Below are positions 11,031-22,759 of a stretch of 64,000 nucleotides of DNA, piece after piece. Under the pieces are notes generated by a model. That model ran no database searches, was not told the origin of the DNA, and saw nothing but the letters and a program-made list of their open reading frames with translations. The position numbers were made by a program, and so were the translations under genes. The DNA lies in assembly GCF_028453695.1 (NCBI RefSeq), contig NC_135782.1:11160001-11224000 (forward strand), given 5' to 3'. Source of the DNA: Augochlora pura (lineage: Eukaryota; Arthropoda; Insecta; Hymenoptera; Halictidae). Positions within the stretch are counted from its first letter, which is position 1, and every line of letters begins with the position of its first letter.

Positions 11031-11420
11031 ACCAGATAATCAAGGCTCTACTATACCAGAAATAGCGAGTATAGTCCAAAGCTCGAGAATAGGGTCCGCT
11101 GGATTTCTTTTAGGTGTCTTAGAGAAAGATCTTCCGTTCAATGGGCAAAAGCCGGCGTTATCTCGATAGTCGGCCAATTTACACGGCATTGGGGGCTGTG
11201 TAAATAGAAGCACGGCTGATTTAATTTCCCGTAATGGCAATTGACTGCGGCTGTCGTGGACCTCAACGGTCTCCGTAGAGAGAAAAAGAGAGACAGAAAG
11301 AAAAGAGAAAGACGGGTGCCAGAGAAAAAGGAAGAGCACTGTTCCTTTTCGCCCACGTTGGAAAAGTGAATCGATAACAAATCGGGCGAGACTGAATTTC
11401 TTTCAAATGTTATGCAATGA
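11031..11420. other. Moderately GC-rich block with a purine-rich stretch
   Basis: 11275-11340 is an A/G-rich stretch (AGAGAAAAAGAGAGACAGAA). Two minus-strand frames overlap here in different phases with low-complexity translation. No gene. Confidence 0.4.
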
Positions 11421-11664
11421 AAAAACAATTAACGATCATTGGATCGCATAGAAATTATAAAGATTACTAAAATTACCTTTCTGGGATTGTGTATATACCA
11501 TGAAAAATCCATCATGGATATGCTATAAAAAATCCAACATTCTAGAATCAAATAAAATGATTCTACAATCAAATAAAAAATACCATATGAACATGTAAAA
11601 AAAGTACAACATTTTTGAAGAGCCGCTAACGAAACACTTAGATGATGTTTTCGATTTTCTGCTA

Positions 11665-11958
11665 TTAACATCTTGCGCTATAATTTCTTTCAGAACTGCG
11701 TTTATTGGCACTTTGTTGTCATTAATAATTTACTTGTTGTAAGAAGAGGATTTTTGATTTCAGATTGTCTTTGTTTATTTCCATTCACAGATTTTAGTGA
11801 CAGAAGATTCAAATCTTGTTTCGATATTATATATATTATATACATATTATGTATATTATATTTTCGATATTTCGATATAAACGATTGGCAATCATATTTA
11901 TTAGATTATATACGAAATTTTCGGCACGAGTCAGACCTGTTATAATGCAAGGGGTAAA
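11665..11958. mobile_element. Possible decayed TTAA-type MITE
   Basis: Left end TTAACATCTTGCGCTATAA. Right end on the minus strand TTTACCCCTTGCATTATAA: about 14 of 19 positions agree, and the right TTAA has decayed to TAAA in the plus-strand reading. The minus-strand sequence just inside the right end (CTGACTCGTGCCGAAAATTT) resembles bee MITEs as I remember them. Boundaries moderate. Confidence 0.4.
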
Positions 11959-12320
11959 ACTAACTTATTCAACAAAAGGGTATTCTCATTTGAGAATTTG
12001 TAATTTATTGTCATTTAAATTATACATGAAATCTAATATAACGTTAAATCTACAGAACGTTATACTTAAACAGAAAGTAAAGTTAATAGAGTTTAAAGGT
12101 TTAATACTTTAGTAATTGATACAGTTAATAGATTCAAAAGTTATTAGAGCTCAGTATAGTTGTAAACGTGTACAAATATTATATTTATATTACATGTACA
12201 ATATTATATTTTATATCTTAGCCAAAATGTATATAACTGAATAATACATAAAATATGGATACATAATTATGTTTTAGTACAGTCTGTTTATTATTAAATA
12301 AATTTTTGTGTATTCGTATA

Positions 12321-12548
12321 TTACCCCTTTATATTGGAAGCCACTTTAACCGTAAATTTATAATAATTTTTCTAACTTAATATAGTATTTCCATTTTGTA
12401 TAACAAAGTGCATTTTATGCCTATGAAATTGAGTCTTTTTAACAATGTTCTAAATCTGAATATTGATAATATATATAAAAATATATAATAACATGATATA
12501 ACAATTTTAATGATACCTCAGAGTCACCACTCGAGTGCAAAAGATTAA
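12321..12548 (-). mobile_element. TTAA-type MITE, family D, 228 bp
   Basis: On the minus strand it begins TTAATCTTTTGCACTCGAGT and ends at ATATAAAGGGGTAA. The interior carries AAAATGCACTTTGTTATACA (minus strand). The layout matches a family I recall from bee genomes that starts TTAACCCTTTGCACTCGAG. The left TTAA has mutated to TTAC. No coding capacity. Confidence 0.55.
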
Positions 12549-12589
12549 GCACGCCGATTAAACACAATTTTACTAATATTTTACCATCT

Positions 12590-13390
12590 CCGCGAATGCA
12601 CATTCCCCGAATTTATGCTGCACATACTTGGTACACATCTTGCATACAGTTCGCACACTCTTTCACTTACTTTGCATATTCACTACACAACGCGACTGCA
12701 AACAGTGCCGCCAGTCTAGTTTATCGGATACATCCGCGACACCGTTGCGACGCGACGGTTCCGAAAATCACGGCGTCGTGCGCACCGTGGAGCGGTTTTT
12801 GTCGATTCAATTCAGCAAGGCCCGAGCCGAAATAGGAAAAGTACACGGGGACCGTGGAAGGGTGAACACACGGCGTAAAGAAACGCAGTAATTACGTGTT
12901 CAGCCTAATACGTCCGGCAGTGAAATGCCACACGAGGCCGGGATACTGCAGTCGCAAAATTTCTCCGCGCAAAACCAAGGGAGTAACAATGGGTATTTTC
13001 ATTAGTCGAGTGGTCCGAGCCGAACGGTAGATATTTGATTCGGTTTTTATCGGTTCGGCCGACATTCCGGTCCGCGGGCCCGCTCCGCTCGATGGGATCG
13101 GAAAAACGGCCGCAAAGCTGACTTCTCGATCGCGAGATATCAGAAGAAGTTCCATTTAGGAGAAAAATAGCATTGTAAATGTACCGTGTCAAGCGGAGCT
13201 TGTTTGTCGTGAACTTGAGTTTCGGCCGGCAAAAAGTTGCACGCCCGAGAGCGGTACAATCGGCCCTCCCCCCCCTAGCCTACCCCCCTCGATCCACTGG
13301 TTCCCTTCGATTACCGGAACGCGCGCCGATTTTCAGGATTTTCGAATCAACCGCCAGATATCCGCGCCGGATTCGCTCGATTATACCGAT
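12590..13390. other. GC-rich island
   Basis: CpG-rich sequence with frames open on both strands over the same bases (12596-12891 plus; 12892-13192 minus), typical of composition rather than a gene. A C-run lies at about 13267-13285. Confidence 0.4.
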
Positions 13391-13396
13391 ACTTTT

Positions 13397-13860
13397 CAGA
13401 ATACATTTGCGAATCATCGTCGAGCAAATGCCTAATCATGGAAGCATAATCTACGTTAGAAACGGGTCGTTTCTTAATTATCGTCGTTAGACAATGAAGT
13501 TACAAACTAATCATAGAGTATACTCTGGAACGCAGACGAGATTTATGAAATTCTATCGATTTATTTAAAAGACATTTGTCAATCATGAGCAAATGTCTAA
13601 TTATGGAAATAAGCATAACCTACGTTATAAACCGTTTCTTGATTATTATCGTTAGACATAAGTTACAAGCTTATCATAGAGTATGCTCTGGAATGCAGAC
13701 GAGATCCATGGAATTGTATTAATTTGTTTAAAAGACGTTCGTCAATTGAATCATCGTCGAGTAGATATCTAATTACGACGTAAACATAACATATATTAAA
13801 ATTATTTCGTAAATATTATCTTCAAGCATAAGTCTCGAATTTATCAAAAAATATGATTTG
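13397..13860 (+). repeat. Tandem array, ~165-172-bp unit, about 2.8 copies
   Basis: Recurring marks: GAGCAAATG-CTAAT at 13422 and 13587, then GAGTAGATATCTAAT at 13759. CATAGAGTAT-CTCTGGAA--GCAGACGAGAT occurs in units 1 and 2, followed by a TTTAAAAGAC-TT-GTCAAT junction. Unit 3 is more diverged. The array begins inside the edge of the preceding GC island. No coding frame runs through the units. Confidence 0.7.
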
Positions 13861-14760
13861 ACTGTCACTGTACTTCGGTAATAACATGCAAAGAAAATAA
13901 TCAAAAAATAAGAAGGACGAGGTTATTTAACGATTTTGATGACTGTTCCAATATGGGAACTTCATACGTATATAAGTGTAAAAATATATCGTAAGTTTTT
14001 ATTTCGTGTAAAAATCACGGAACAATTTTACTAAACAGTCACTGACATCTGTTCCATAGAGAACTGACATAATTAGAATTTTCAATTTTGCTTAGCTTTT
14101 TAAACATCTATGGAATATTTGAAAATCATATATTCGCTACCAGGGTCACATTTGTATTGACATAATTATTTAAAATTGTAACACTTCTCTTTTAAAACTA
14201 GAACGCTTCTCTGTGACGACATTATTATCATATCATTAATATTGTCATATTTAATAAATATAATACAATACAATATATAATACAATACGATTGTTTGGTG
14301 ACACCGGTGGCGAACATGTTAAATTGTAAATCAGAAACTGTGTGCAATAGAGCGTGTCGTCGCTTATTCTCACATCTAAATCGAGGCAAAATTCCGTTCA
14401 AAACGTTCTTAATTGCATCGGAAGAAATTATACGCGCTCCCGTGGCCTGCAGCGGCCGAGAAACACGTCGAACAAATGATCCGGCAATCCCGGACTGGTT
14501 AACAAATTGAAGAAGAGAAGAGCTGATGGAGGTGCAAATCCCGTCCAATAAAAAGACGCGACAAAACTGGACCGCCAATGGCCATGCACACACTCGCGCG
14601 AATTTTTTCGAGTCGTACAATGTTCTTGCCGATGCGATGATGCATCGAGCCGGCAGACTAAACGGGCCGGTCTTATCTAATCTCAATATAATTACGAGTG
14701 CACATCATAAAATTGCTTATTATACTATGGAAAAGTTGATTCGGGGACCATAATACGGGG
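13861..14760. other. AT-rich DNA, then a moderate GC island
   Basis: Up to about 14280 nothing is recognised. 14290-14680 is moderately GC-rich with frames open on both strands (152 codons minus, 71 and 75 plus), none recognisable. Confidence 0.4.
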
Positions 14761-14859
14761 TTTGGGAATTAACCTTACCTGTCTGCCTACCTACGCTGGT
14801 GATGATTATGTCTACTTATAGGTATAACTACTTATGTGCACCAAACTACCCGTCTACCG

Positions 14860-15500
14860 GCTCAAATAATCTTCGCTGTGCCTCCCCACCTCTGCTTCTT
14901 TCTCCACCTGCCGGACCACCCCTCCTCCACCCTCCGAGCTACCCCTCACTCTGTCCTCCATCCCTCAGCGTCCTTTATTCCGTCCTACCTCGGCCAACTC
15001 GGTCTCTCTGTCTCTGTCCTTCTGTCTCTCGTTCTATCTATTCCTCCGCTCTCTTTCTCTCTCTCTCTCTGTCTCTCTCTCTCTCTCGCTCTCTCGCCGG
15101 GGAGAAACTAGTTTATAAAACGGGTCGGGCACACACCGGCCTTTTTTTCCGTTTCGAATGACCCTCGTGTGCCGTGTCCCGCACTAATGCCGTGTAGTGA
15201 CGATGCTTGTTTATGTGTTACAGATTTGACGAGAGACACTACGCTTTCGAAAGGTATGCTAGTTTTAGTCCGAATGCATGCCCATCTATCTGTTTTTCTC
15301 TATTTCTCTCTTTGTGCCGCTCAAACACCCTTTCTTTCACTATTCTTTTTCCTTCTTTTCTTCTTTTTCGACCACTACTTCTCCTTCGTCTTATTCTTCT
15401 CCTTCTCCTTCTTCTCCTCCTTCGTCTTATTCTTCTCCTTCTCCCTCTTCTCCTCCTCCGTCTTAGTCTCCACCCTCTTCTTCTTCTTCGTCGATTGCCG
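14860..15500 (+). repeat. Long polypyrimidine and simple-repeat tract
   Basis: C/T-rich sequence with a (CT)n run at about 15050-15095. A second block at 15300-15490 holds two near-identical 36-base units built from CTCCTTCGTCTTATTCTTCT. Open frames through it (up to 143 codons) translate to Ser, Leu, Phe and Pro runs and are an artefact of low complexity. Confidence 0.75.
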
Positions 15501-17155
15501 CCACGTTTGGTATATACTTTGTTTGCTTCGCCGGTGGGATGGCTTTGTCTTTTTAGCGAATTCGCGGGACGAGATGAATGTACATAATTGGCAATTATGA
15601 ATACGAGAGATTTTTAGACGTTTGCACTTCGAGTGCGTGACTCTTTTTGTACGATCACTTCTATTGTGTGTTCTCGTGCCAACGCGTCAGTGATCCGGAT
15701 ACGTAAATTAACGTCTTCCTTTTTTATCGAATTTTGTTGACGAAAGCTGTTAATAGGAGACTTTAATTTGTTGAAGGTTAATAATGAGATGTGCTAGTTG
15801 GTATTTTTGATTTCTTGATTATTGAACTGATCAATGTGTTGAAATATATTGTAAGAAAGATATCAGAAGAAATATAAGAAGGAATATAATATAAAAAAAA
15901 TAATAAAGTATTAAGAAGGATTTTTAATACCTGGACTTCTTGAAACGACCCACGCTGCAAGGAATAATTAGCGTACATTATTATTATACATTGTATACAA
16001 TTATAGCGTACAGTGACTTGTATTGATGTTCAGTCACCTTTTAGAACAAAATAACTTGTTTTAAATGTGGACAAAATGACTCGTATTTTTAAGAGATGTT
16101 AGAGAAGCTAGTTTACTAGACAATGTCTACGAGATTAACTTTTTTTCAAATTATAATTAGAAGAACGAAAAGATATAAGAATTTTTTAGTTAAATATGGT
16201 TTCTCTACAGTTCATGTTATTTATATAACTTCAAAATAGTTGATGTAACGTAGAATTACCGTATGTTAACCTCAATATATAAATCCTTAACGAATTTATA
16301 ATTTTCTATCTAAGTGAATTTTTTATCTTGATGATAAAAGAGAAACAATAGAACAATATGCTTTTAGAACAGAGCTACAAAAGCTTAATTAACTACAAAA
16401 ACAAGACTCATAGATCTAGAGAAATAACTATTAAGTCAAACGCAATGATCATCATAATGTCTATGAATAAACTATAACGAAATTAAATCGTTAAAAGTTT
16501 TTGTGCTCGATGCCGTCATCAGTTATAATTGATATAATATACACTTACCGACAAAAGTTAAAAGCATATTAATTCCACGTTCTTATAATTTTGTAATTTG
16601 TAATTCTCATTTTATATTTGTATTGTTTAAATAATATTAAAATAAATAAATAAAATTATATTACTTCATTGTAACACGTACTTCTAACTTAAGAAGATAT
16701 ATATTTATTAAAATATTCATTCAAACGTTAACGATATATAAAAATTGTTAACTTCTGTCATTAATTGTATAATATTCAAATCGCCATTTTGCCTCGATAA
16801 TATTATTAAGATAGCATTAACGCGTTTACAAATAATTTGTAACAAATAATCTTCTTCTATCATTATAATACATACCATGAACAAAACTGATTGCTTCAGC
16901 GAGAAATGAAAATTAGAACATCATTCTTTACTATTCCTCTTTCATTATACGTTTCAATATCAGAATAAAAGTCTCGTAAATTAAAATGCAATATTAAAAG
17001 CATACATAATTGTCAATTTAGGCAAATGCGAATTTATTACGACGTTCCATCATTATATCGTGAGAAATTTGACATCGTTCATCCATCATTTACGCGACCA
17101 CAAAATGCGAACACCTTGCACATAACAAAACAAGCGAAACAATTTTCGTCCGCTA
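15501..17155. other. AT-rich DNA, nothing recognised
   Basis: After about 15700 the sequence is uniformly AT-rich. No paired termini or coding signal that I can support. Confidence 0.5.
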
Positions 17156-17640
17156 AGTAAGAAAATTACTCGTTGAAGTCGTGCAGCAATGTTGCAGTCA
17201 CAACCGCCAATTGCGGAAGATTAACGACACGAGAGCGGGAGTAAAAGTGACGGATTTTCGTTGCAAGAAGTTTGACGCGATGAAATTAAGAAGGGGGGGC
17301 AGGTCCCATTTTGATAGATTCGACGAAAATTCGAAGCGGCCCACAGCTTCGCGAATCGGGTAGAGCGCATGGACCGCCCGAAAATGAGGAGTAAATGACG
17401 CCGGCAGAGTTTTTAAGGTGTCGAGTCAACTTTTTTGCTCGGATGCAAATTGCCCCCCGGGGCACGTGTCTACTTCACGGGGTGACGAATTTAATGGCGA
17501 CCACCTTATCCAGCAGGTGATCTATAGAGAAATCAAGTGGTCCATTGAAGTGAGCAATTACAAGCATGCAGATTTTGTAAATTTATGACGAACGCGTACT
17601 GAGAAGAATTTCTGGCAAATATTTACATTCACGACGTCGC
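17156..17640. other. GC-rich island
   Basis: Block of moderate GC content with CCCCCCGGGGCACGTG-like sequence near 17453. No recognisable coding frame. Possible regulatory DNA by composition only. Confidence 0.35.
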
Positions 17641-17725
17641 CCGGATCTGTTCATTTTTTTCCAGTGCGTAAAAACACCCTTTACTTTGTCGCTAAAATAC
17701 AAAATTAATAGCTCGAGGACGGAAC

Positions 17726-17750
17726 ATTTAATTAATTAATTAATTAATTG
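17726..17750 (+). repeat. (TTAA)n-like microsatellite
   Basis: Five to six perfect TAAT units in a row. Confidence 0.85.
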
Positions 17751-17892
17751 GTTTGGGTTAGGTATCGCGATGAGCGACGATCTTTTAGAGTACTCAGTTA
17801 CTTTGATCGTAAATATTCTTTTGTCGGATTAGTATAAATACTTCAAAAATCAGCGTGGTCACTAGGAAGGACTATCACTCTGTATATTAATA

Positions 17893-18024
17893 TAATATTT
17901 TGTTAAATTTTCGTTTAGATATCAGTAACAATATAGAAGTTATTTCGATTCCATAATTATACACATTACCGTGGCATAAAATAATGGTATACTGCAGTCT
18001 AAACGAAAACTTAATAAAATATAA
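17893..18024. repeat. Inverted repeat, about 25-bp arms
   Basis: TTGTTAAATTTTCGTTTAGA at 17900-17919 is mirrored by TCTAAACGAAAACTTAATAA at 17999-18018, separated by about 75 bp. It could be a small MITE or a hairpin. No clear target duplication. Confidence 0.5.
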
Positions 18025-18179
18025 TTGTATATTTTTATATCAGAAATAATAGAAAATAGAAATGGTTAAACAAAATTACTGACAATTTATAATTACGCAC
18101 ACGATTGTAGCGCAAAAGTTTTGCCATCTACTCGCATCGTAAAAGTGCAATAAACTTCATTTTAAAGGCAACCATTAAT

Positions 18180-19020
18180 ATTCATTAAAACGGACCCCGA
18201 GATTTTCGTAAAGGCGGCAACCGTTTCTGAAATTCTGTCGCTTCAGATTCGGCCGAGAGATCAAGAACCGCCGTACCCGGCGGAATCGCATAGAAACTCC
18301 TTAGACAGGGGTGCCCGAAAGTAATTATTGCGCTACTCGACAATTAACTTTTTTTGAAGCGGGACCGGGCACACACTCTTGCTACTCTATGATTTCGCAG
18401 GCTGTATCAGAGAGATAATAACGTCCGAATATTCCCGGACGGAGCGGAGAACGGTGCCCGTGTTAAAGCTCACGGCAACCTCGGCTCGGCTCGGCTCGGC
18501 TCCGCTCGGCTCCGTTCAACGTATTTTTCCGTCTCGGGCCGAAACACGCCGGCTCCAATTAGCCGGATAAATCGCCACGATAACCTAATAATGATTCTAT
18601 TAACAATGTAAATGGGACTAAACTGCGACACGGTGTGGGTCGGCCGTAATCGCGAAGCATCGCGCGGATAATAATGCCCATTACCGAAAGTTCTCGCCTC
18701 GCGTTTTATCTGAGCGCCGCGCCGCTCTGCGCGCGACGACTGCAACACCTAATTCCGCCTGCATCGCGCATAATATAGACGCATAATACTTCCTATGGAT
18801 CTCCATAATGAACGGTTCAAACGAGTCCCATGGACCGCGATCTTTTACGTGGGCTTATGCAACCACCATCGGTGCTGTTACGGCCGACTTGGAAATTTTA
18901 TTCGCGCCGGTTCCACCCTGCTGGAATGCGCTCGGCTCTATTTGTGGACGCGGCGACGATCATGCGGCCGTGTTCGCGAAAAGGAGAATTTTTCTGCGAA
19001 ACGGACATTGTACGCATCGA
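18180..19020. other. GC-rich island with (CGGCT)n microsatellite
   Basis: One of the longest CpG-rich blocks. 18478-18515 carries a CTCGG pentanucleotide run, slightly interrupted. All three plus-strand frames are open for 80-109 codons across 18795-19137 at once, which argues for composition rather than coding. Confidence 0.5.
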
Positions 19021-19066
19021 TTGCGGGACACAGAATTTACTGAAATATTCGTTCTTTATCGTAAAT

Positions 19067-19120
19067 ACATATTCGTCTGCATGACAAAAATTCGTGATTT
19101 GTATATTACAGAATATCGAC
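19067..19120 (+). repeat. Edge segment duplicated at 20010-20060
   Basis: Contains ATTCGTCTGCATGACAAAAA and TTACAGAATAT, matched by ATTGGTCCGCATGACATAAA and TTACAGAAAAT at 20010-20060, immediately beyond the MITE. The two copies bracket the tandem array and the MITE. Confidence 0.6.
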
Positions 19121-19127
19121 CAACAAC

Positions 19128-19645
19128 TTGTACGTGATCTCTAATTTTCCTATGTATCTTGTAATCTGTCGATTATCTTGTCACAAACTGAGATCTTTTA
19201 GTATTAATTTGAACTATTAGAAGTTTAAAAATGTTAAGGGGAACACATTTTTAGATTGACCCGAAGTAGCTTCTCAAAGTCTAATCATTTATCTCTAAAC
19301 TATCGATTAACATTTGATGACTTTTGTACATAATCTCTATTTTTACTATAGATCTTGTAATTTCTCGATTATGCTATCATAAAGTGGGAACTTCAGTATT
19401 AATTTGAGCTATTAGAAGTTCAAAAATATCGACGAGAACACATTTTAAAATTGACCCGAAGTTGCTCCTCAAAGTTTAATCATTTGTTTCGAAACTATCA
19501 ACTAACATTTCGTGACTTTTGTACATGATCTCTATTTTTGCTATAGATCTTGTAATTTCATGCTTATTCTATCATAAAATGAGATCTTTCAGCTTTAATT
19601 TGAGTCTTCAAAAGTTTAAAAACATCCACGAGAATACATAACCTA
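19128..19645 (+). repeat. Satellite-like tandem array, ~196-bp unit, about 2.6 copies
   Basis: Units start at about 19128, 19324 and 19519 with TTGTAC-T-ATCTCTA-TTTT and continue through TCTTGTAAT, TTAGAAGTT-AAAAAT, TTGACCCGAAGT and CTCAAAGT-TAATCATTT. The third unit stops after about 120 bp. Unit length is in the range of insect satellites, but three copies do not make a satellite block. Confidence 0.75.
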
Positions 19646-19724
19646 TAACAATATCGATGACGGTCGGCAGCTCCTGAAATATCATGGTACATATCTTGCA
19701 AGTTGTTTACGGATTTAACACTAA

Positions 19725-20009
19725 ACCTACCACGTCCAAACGACCGTTTTTTACTTTATAATTATAACAATAATTAATACAATATCGCGAAAAATTATTA
19801 CATAAATTATATTATCTGTACACCTACTACAACAAAAATTCTACAACAAAATTCTAACAACCAATAATTTCCTACCTATTATCGAGATATTATTATATAA
19901 TTTTTTAAATATTAGATGTCTTCCGCGATAAATAAAATAAATAAAATAAACATTGTTCGATGCTAATAAAAATATTTTACGGCGGAGCGACCGGTCGGTA
20001 AAGTGTTAA
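19725..20009. mobile_element. TTAA-flanked MITE, family E, 285 bp
   Basis: Left end TTAACACTAAACCTACCACG. Right end on the minus strand TTAACACTTTACCGACCGGT. TTAA is intact on both sides. The interior is AT-rich and non-coding. It sits at the end of the truncated 196-bp array and directly before the duplicated edge segment. Confidence 0.65.
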
Positions 20010-20700
20010 CACATATTGGTCCGCATGACATAAATTCGTCACTTGTATTTTACAGAAAATATTTTATTCTTATTTTTATAATTCTAAATAAATTAAATTC
20101 TAATTCATACCAAACAGAGATCTTCATAAACAAAGGTGGTATAATTATAACCATGACTGAAAAATATATGATTTTTAACAAGTTCAATGATAATCGTTCA
20201 AATGATTCGGTGGTATACATTAAGAGCAAAATATTTAATAAAAGGATCATTGAAAATGATAGAACAGATAATTTCATCGTACCCTATTTATTATATTTCC
20301 ATAATGCAGCACTTGGAGCAGAGATTCCGTGCCGCGGTGTCGGCGTCAATTATCGTATAAATATTATCCGGCTTTGAAACGCGATTATGTAAAAATTCGA
20401 AGTGCAGAACAGAATTGCAAAACAGCGGCGCGCGAGAGCCGTCGACGCCGATTTTAAGTTGTGGGATATGTTTACCGTCGTTGTATTATAATGCGGCCAA
20501 ACGAGCGCTTTTGTTTCCCAGAGGACCGCTTGGACCCCTCGTTCATCTTCCGCGGGTCGTCAGATGCTTCGTTTTGTCCCTAAATCTTCCACCTTCTCCG
20601 ACCTCTCCTCGCAATTCCGATTTTTATTTTTATACCCGGAGGCAATTACGCGGAAATTGATTTAACCTCGTTGATACTCGAAGCTAGAAGTATCAGGGTG
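20010..20700. other. Duplicated edge segment, AT-rich DNA, then GC-rich island
   Basis: 20010-20060 repeats 19067-19120. A frame of 124 codons follows (20003-20377) whose translation is AT-driven and whose opposite strand is also open. 20320-20660 is GC-rich with no recognisable coding. Confidence 0.45.
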
Positions 20701-21480
20701 TAATAACGCAAGCTTAGGATGTCTGGAATGCTACTTTGAAACATTACGGGACCATAAGATTGCTAAGAGTAAATATTACTATGTATATTGTAGTTTGTTT
20801 AGACGTAAAATAAATAAAATTCGCAAGAAAAATACATAAGAATTTGTTGTTCTTTTTGGAATTTTGTGGGAAATATTTTTCTCAATGAACTATGAAGGAA
20901 ATACAAATTATAGTTAAGTTTATTATGCGGTTATTTTTGAATTATTATAAAATGTATTCATTATCAGGTATCTGTTTCCATTTGTTCAAATATACTTTAT
21001 TATTGCACAAAATTATACCTACTGAATAATATGAAACATACGAGAAAACATCGTAATATGTTATTACTTATATGTTTATTACTATGTGTAATAAATTGAA
21101 ATAATTAAAAAATATCGAAATATTAGAATATGCTTTTTTAAATAAATTATTAAGAGTACAAAGAAGTAAACTAAAGATGTTTAAAAAATTACTTTTAATA
21201 GCTCGCGATTAATTATGTTAGAAAATTTGCAGCAAATAATAGATAGACAGTAAATCTTAAAGATTTATAACAGAAACAAGTTAGTTGCAATTTAATACGG
21301 TAGAAAAATTGAAATAATTTAATCTTAATTCTTAAGATTATTAAATAAAAAATTAAAGTTTAACATGTCTTCCGTTGTATAAAATTGGTGTAGAGGAGTT
21401 TCATTTTACACAAGGATTAGTATCAATCTCAAATTTTACATAAATAAAAGATTTTCGTAGGAAAGAAAGATTTTATGCTT
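20701..21480. other. AT-rich DNA, nothing recognised
   Basis: No paired termini, tandem array or coding signal that I can support. Confidence 0.5.
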
Positions 21481-21785
21481 TTTACAGAATATATTTCACA
21501 GTTTATTTCAGCTCTACGTAATCTCCACATACTGTAGCTATAAGGTCTCCACCTATGTACATAGTCTCTATCTCGAGATTCTCCATATTCTCTAAAGTCC
21601 GCAAACTCCGTGCTATATTCACACACTATGCTACCTTCACTGCCCATACATATCCTCGATATTTCCTAACACTCTATTTTCTCTATTCATTTTACTACTT
21701 TCTATGCTGCGCACACTTTGTATGCTCACTACATCCTCTATTATTCGCTACTTTCTTCAGCATTGATTACATGCAGCTAGTGTAG
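21481..21785 (+). repeat. Pyrimidine-biased, degenerate low-complexity block
   Basis: Words such as CTCCACATACT, CTCCATATTCTCT, CTCTATTCATT and CATCCTCTATT recur irregularly, giving a strong C/T bias on the plus strand. I cannot fix a period. Confidence 0.45.
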
Positions 21786-22025
21786 GAGAGACTGGGGATA
21801 GCTTAATAAGAATAGATTTCTAATCCCTTCTGACTCTTGGAATATTCTGCACGGTGAATACACTGAATATTGATATCAATGAAACAATTGAAATGCGTGG
21901 ACGATGCAGGAATATTCTTGACACATTTTAATCGTCAAAAATAACATAAATAATATTATATACGATACCTGTTCTAACTGCGCAACTCAATGGGAATGCA
22001 ATTATTCGAGCAATTATTCGTAGAA

Positions 22026-22290
22026 TTAATCCTTTGCACTCGGCTGTCTCCGCTCAGGGGACATCGTAATTTTAGTATATGACTAAACATTAAAGTTTAT
22101 TAGCGATTTGCAATTATTTCTCGATGTCTACAAATTCATATAAATCGAATATTATTATAACAATATTATATATGCATATACATACATTTGTATATTATAT
22201 ATACATATATATCGTATACTATATAATAATATTATTGTTTATAAGTGCTGGTAGGTAACATTCGTGATGGCGCCGAGTGCTGAGGGTTAA
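22026..22290. mobile_element. TTAA-flanked MITE, family F, 265 bp
   Basis: Left end TTAATCCTTTGCACTCGGC. Right end on the minus strand TTAACCCTCAGCACTCGGC. These are inverted repeats of about 19 bp with intact TTAA on both sides. The interior contains an AT-rich palindromic TATATA stretch and no frame. Piggybac-style by target site and CCC start. Confidence 0.75.
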
Positions 22291-22299
22291 TTTAAAGGC

Positions 22300-22745
22300 G
22301 ATTAGAAAAATTCTATTTTAACTGATACGTCTATAAAAGAAAAATTAGAATAAGGAAAAAGGACGAAATAGAAGAAGAATTATAAAAGGACAAAATAAAA
22401 AGAAATTATTAAAACGAAGGGAAAATACAGAAATGAAACGAAAATTATTAGAAAAATAAAGGAATACAAAATTATAGGAATAAAAAGGAGGAAATAAAAG
22501 AAGAATTAGATAAAAATTGAAGGAAAAATTAGAACAAAAATTACAAGTAGAAAATGGAAGAAATCAAAGAGAAATTATAACAAGAAGAAGGAAGGAATAA
22601 AAACAAATTATCATAAGAAAAAATGAGAAATAAAAAGAATGTAAGAAATAAAAGAAAGGAATCAAAGAGAAATTATAAGAAAAAGAAATAAAAGTAATTG
22701 TACTAAGGAAATAGAAAAACATTTGCTATGAAAATATCATTGAGA
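22300..22745 (+). repeat. Purine-rich degenerate minisatellite-like tract
   Basis: About 440 bases consist almost entirely of A and G with scattered T; GAAGAAATAAAAG, AGAAGAATTA and AAATTATAAGAAAAAG variants recur at irregular spacing. There is no frame and no fixed period by eye. Confidence 0.55.
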
Positions 22746-22759
22746 AAAAAATATAAAGA

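Noticed and set aside
14228..14686. Minus-strand frame of 152 codons
   Set aside because: Opposite strand is open over the same bases in two frames; no recognisable product.
15169..15600. Plus-strand frame of 143 codons
   Set aside because: Runs through a CTT/CTC simple-repeat tract and opens at GTG; low-complexity artefact.
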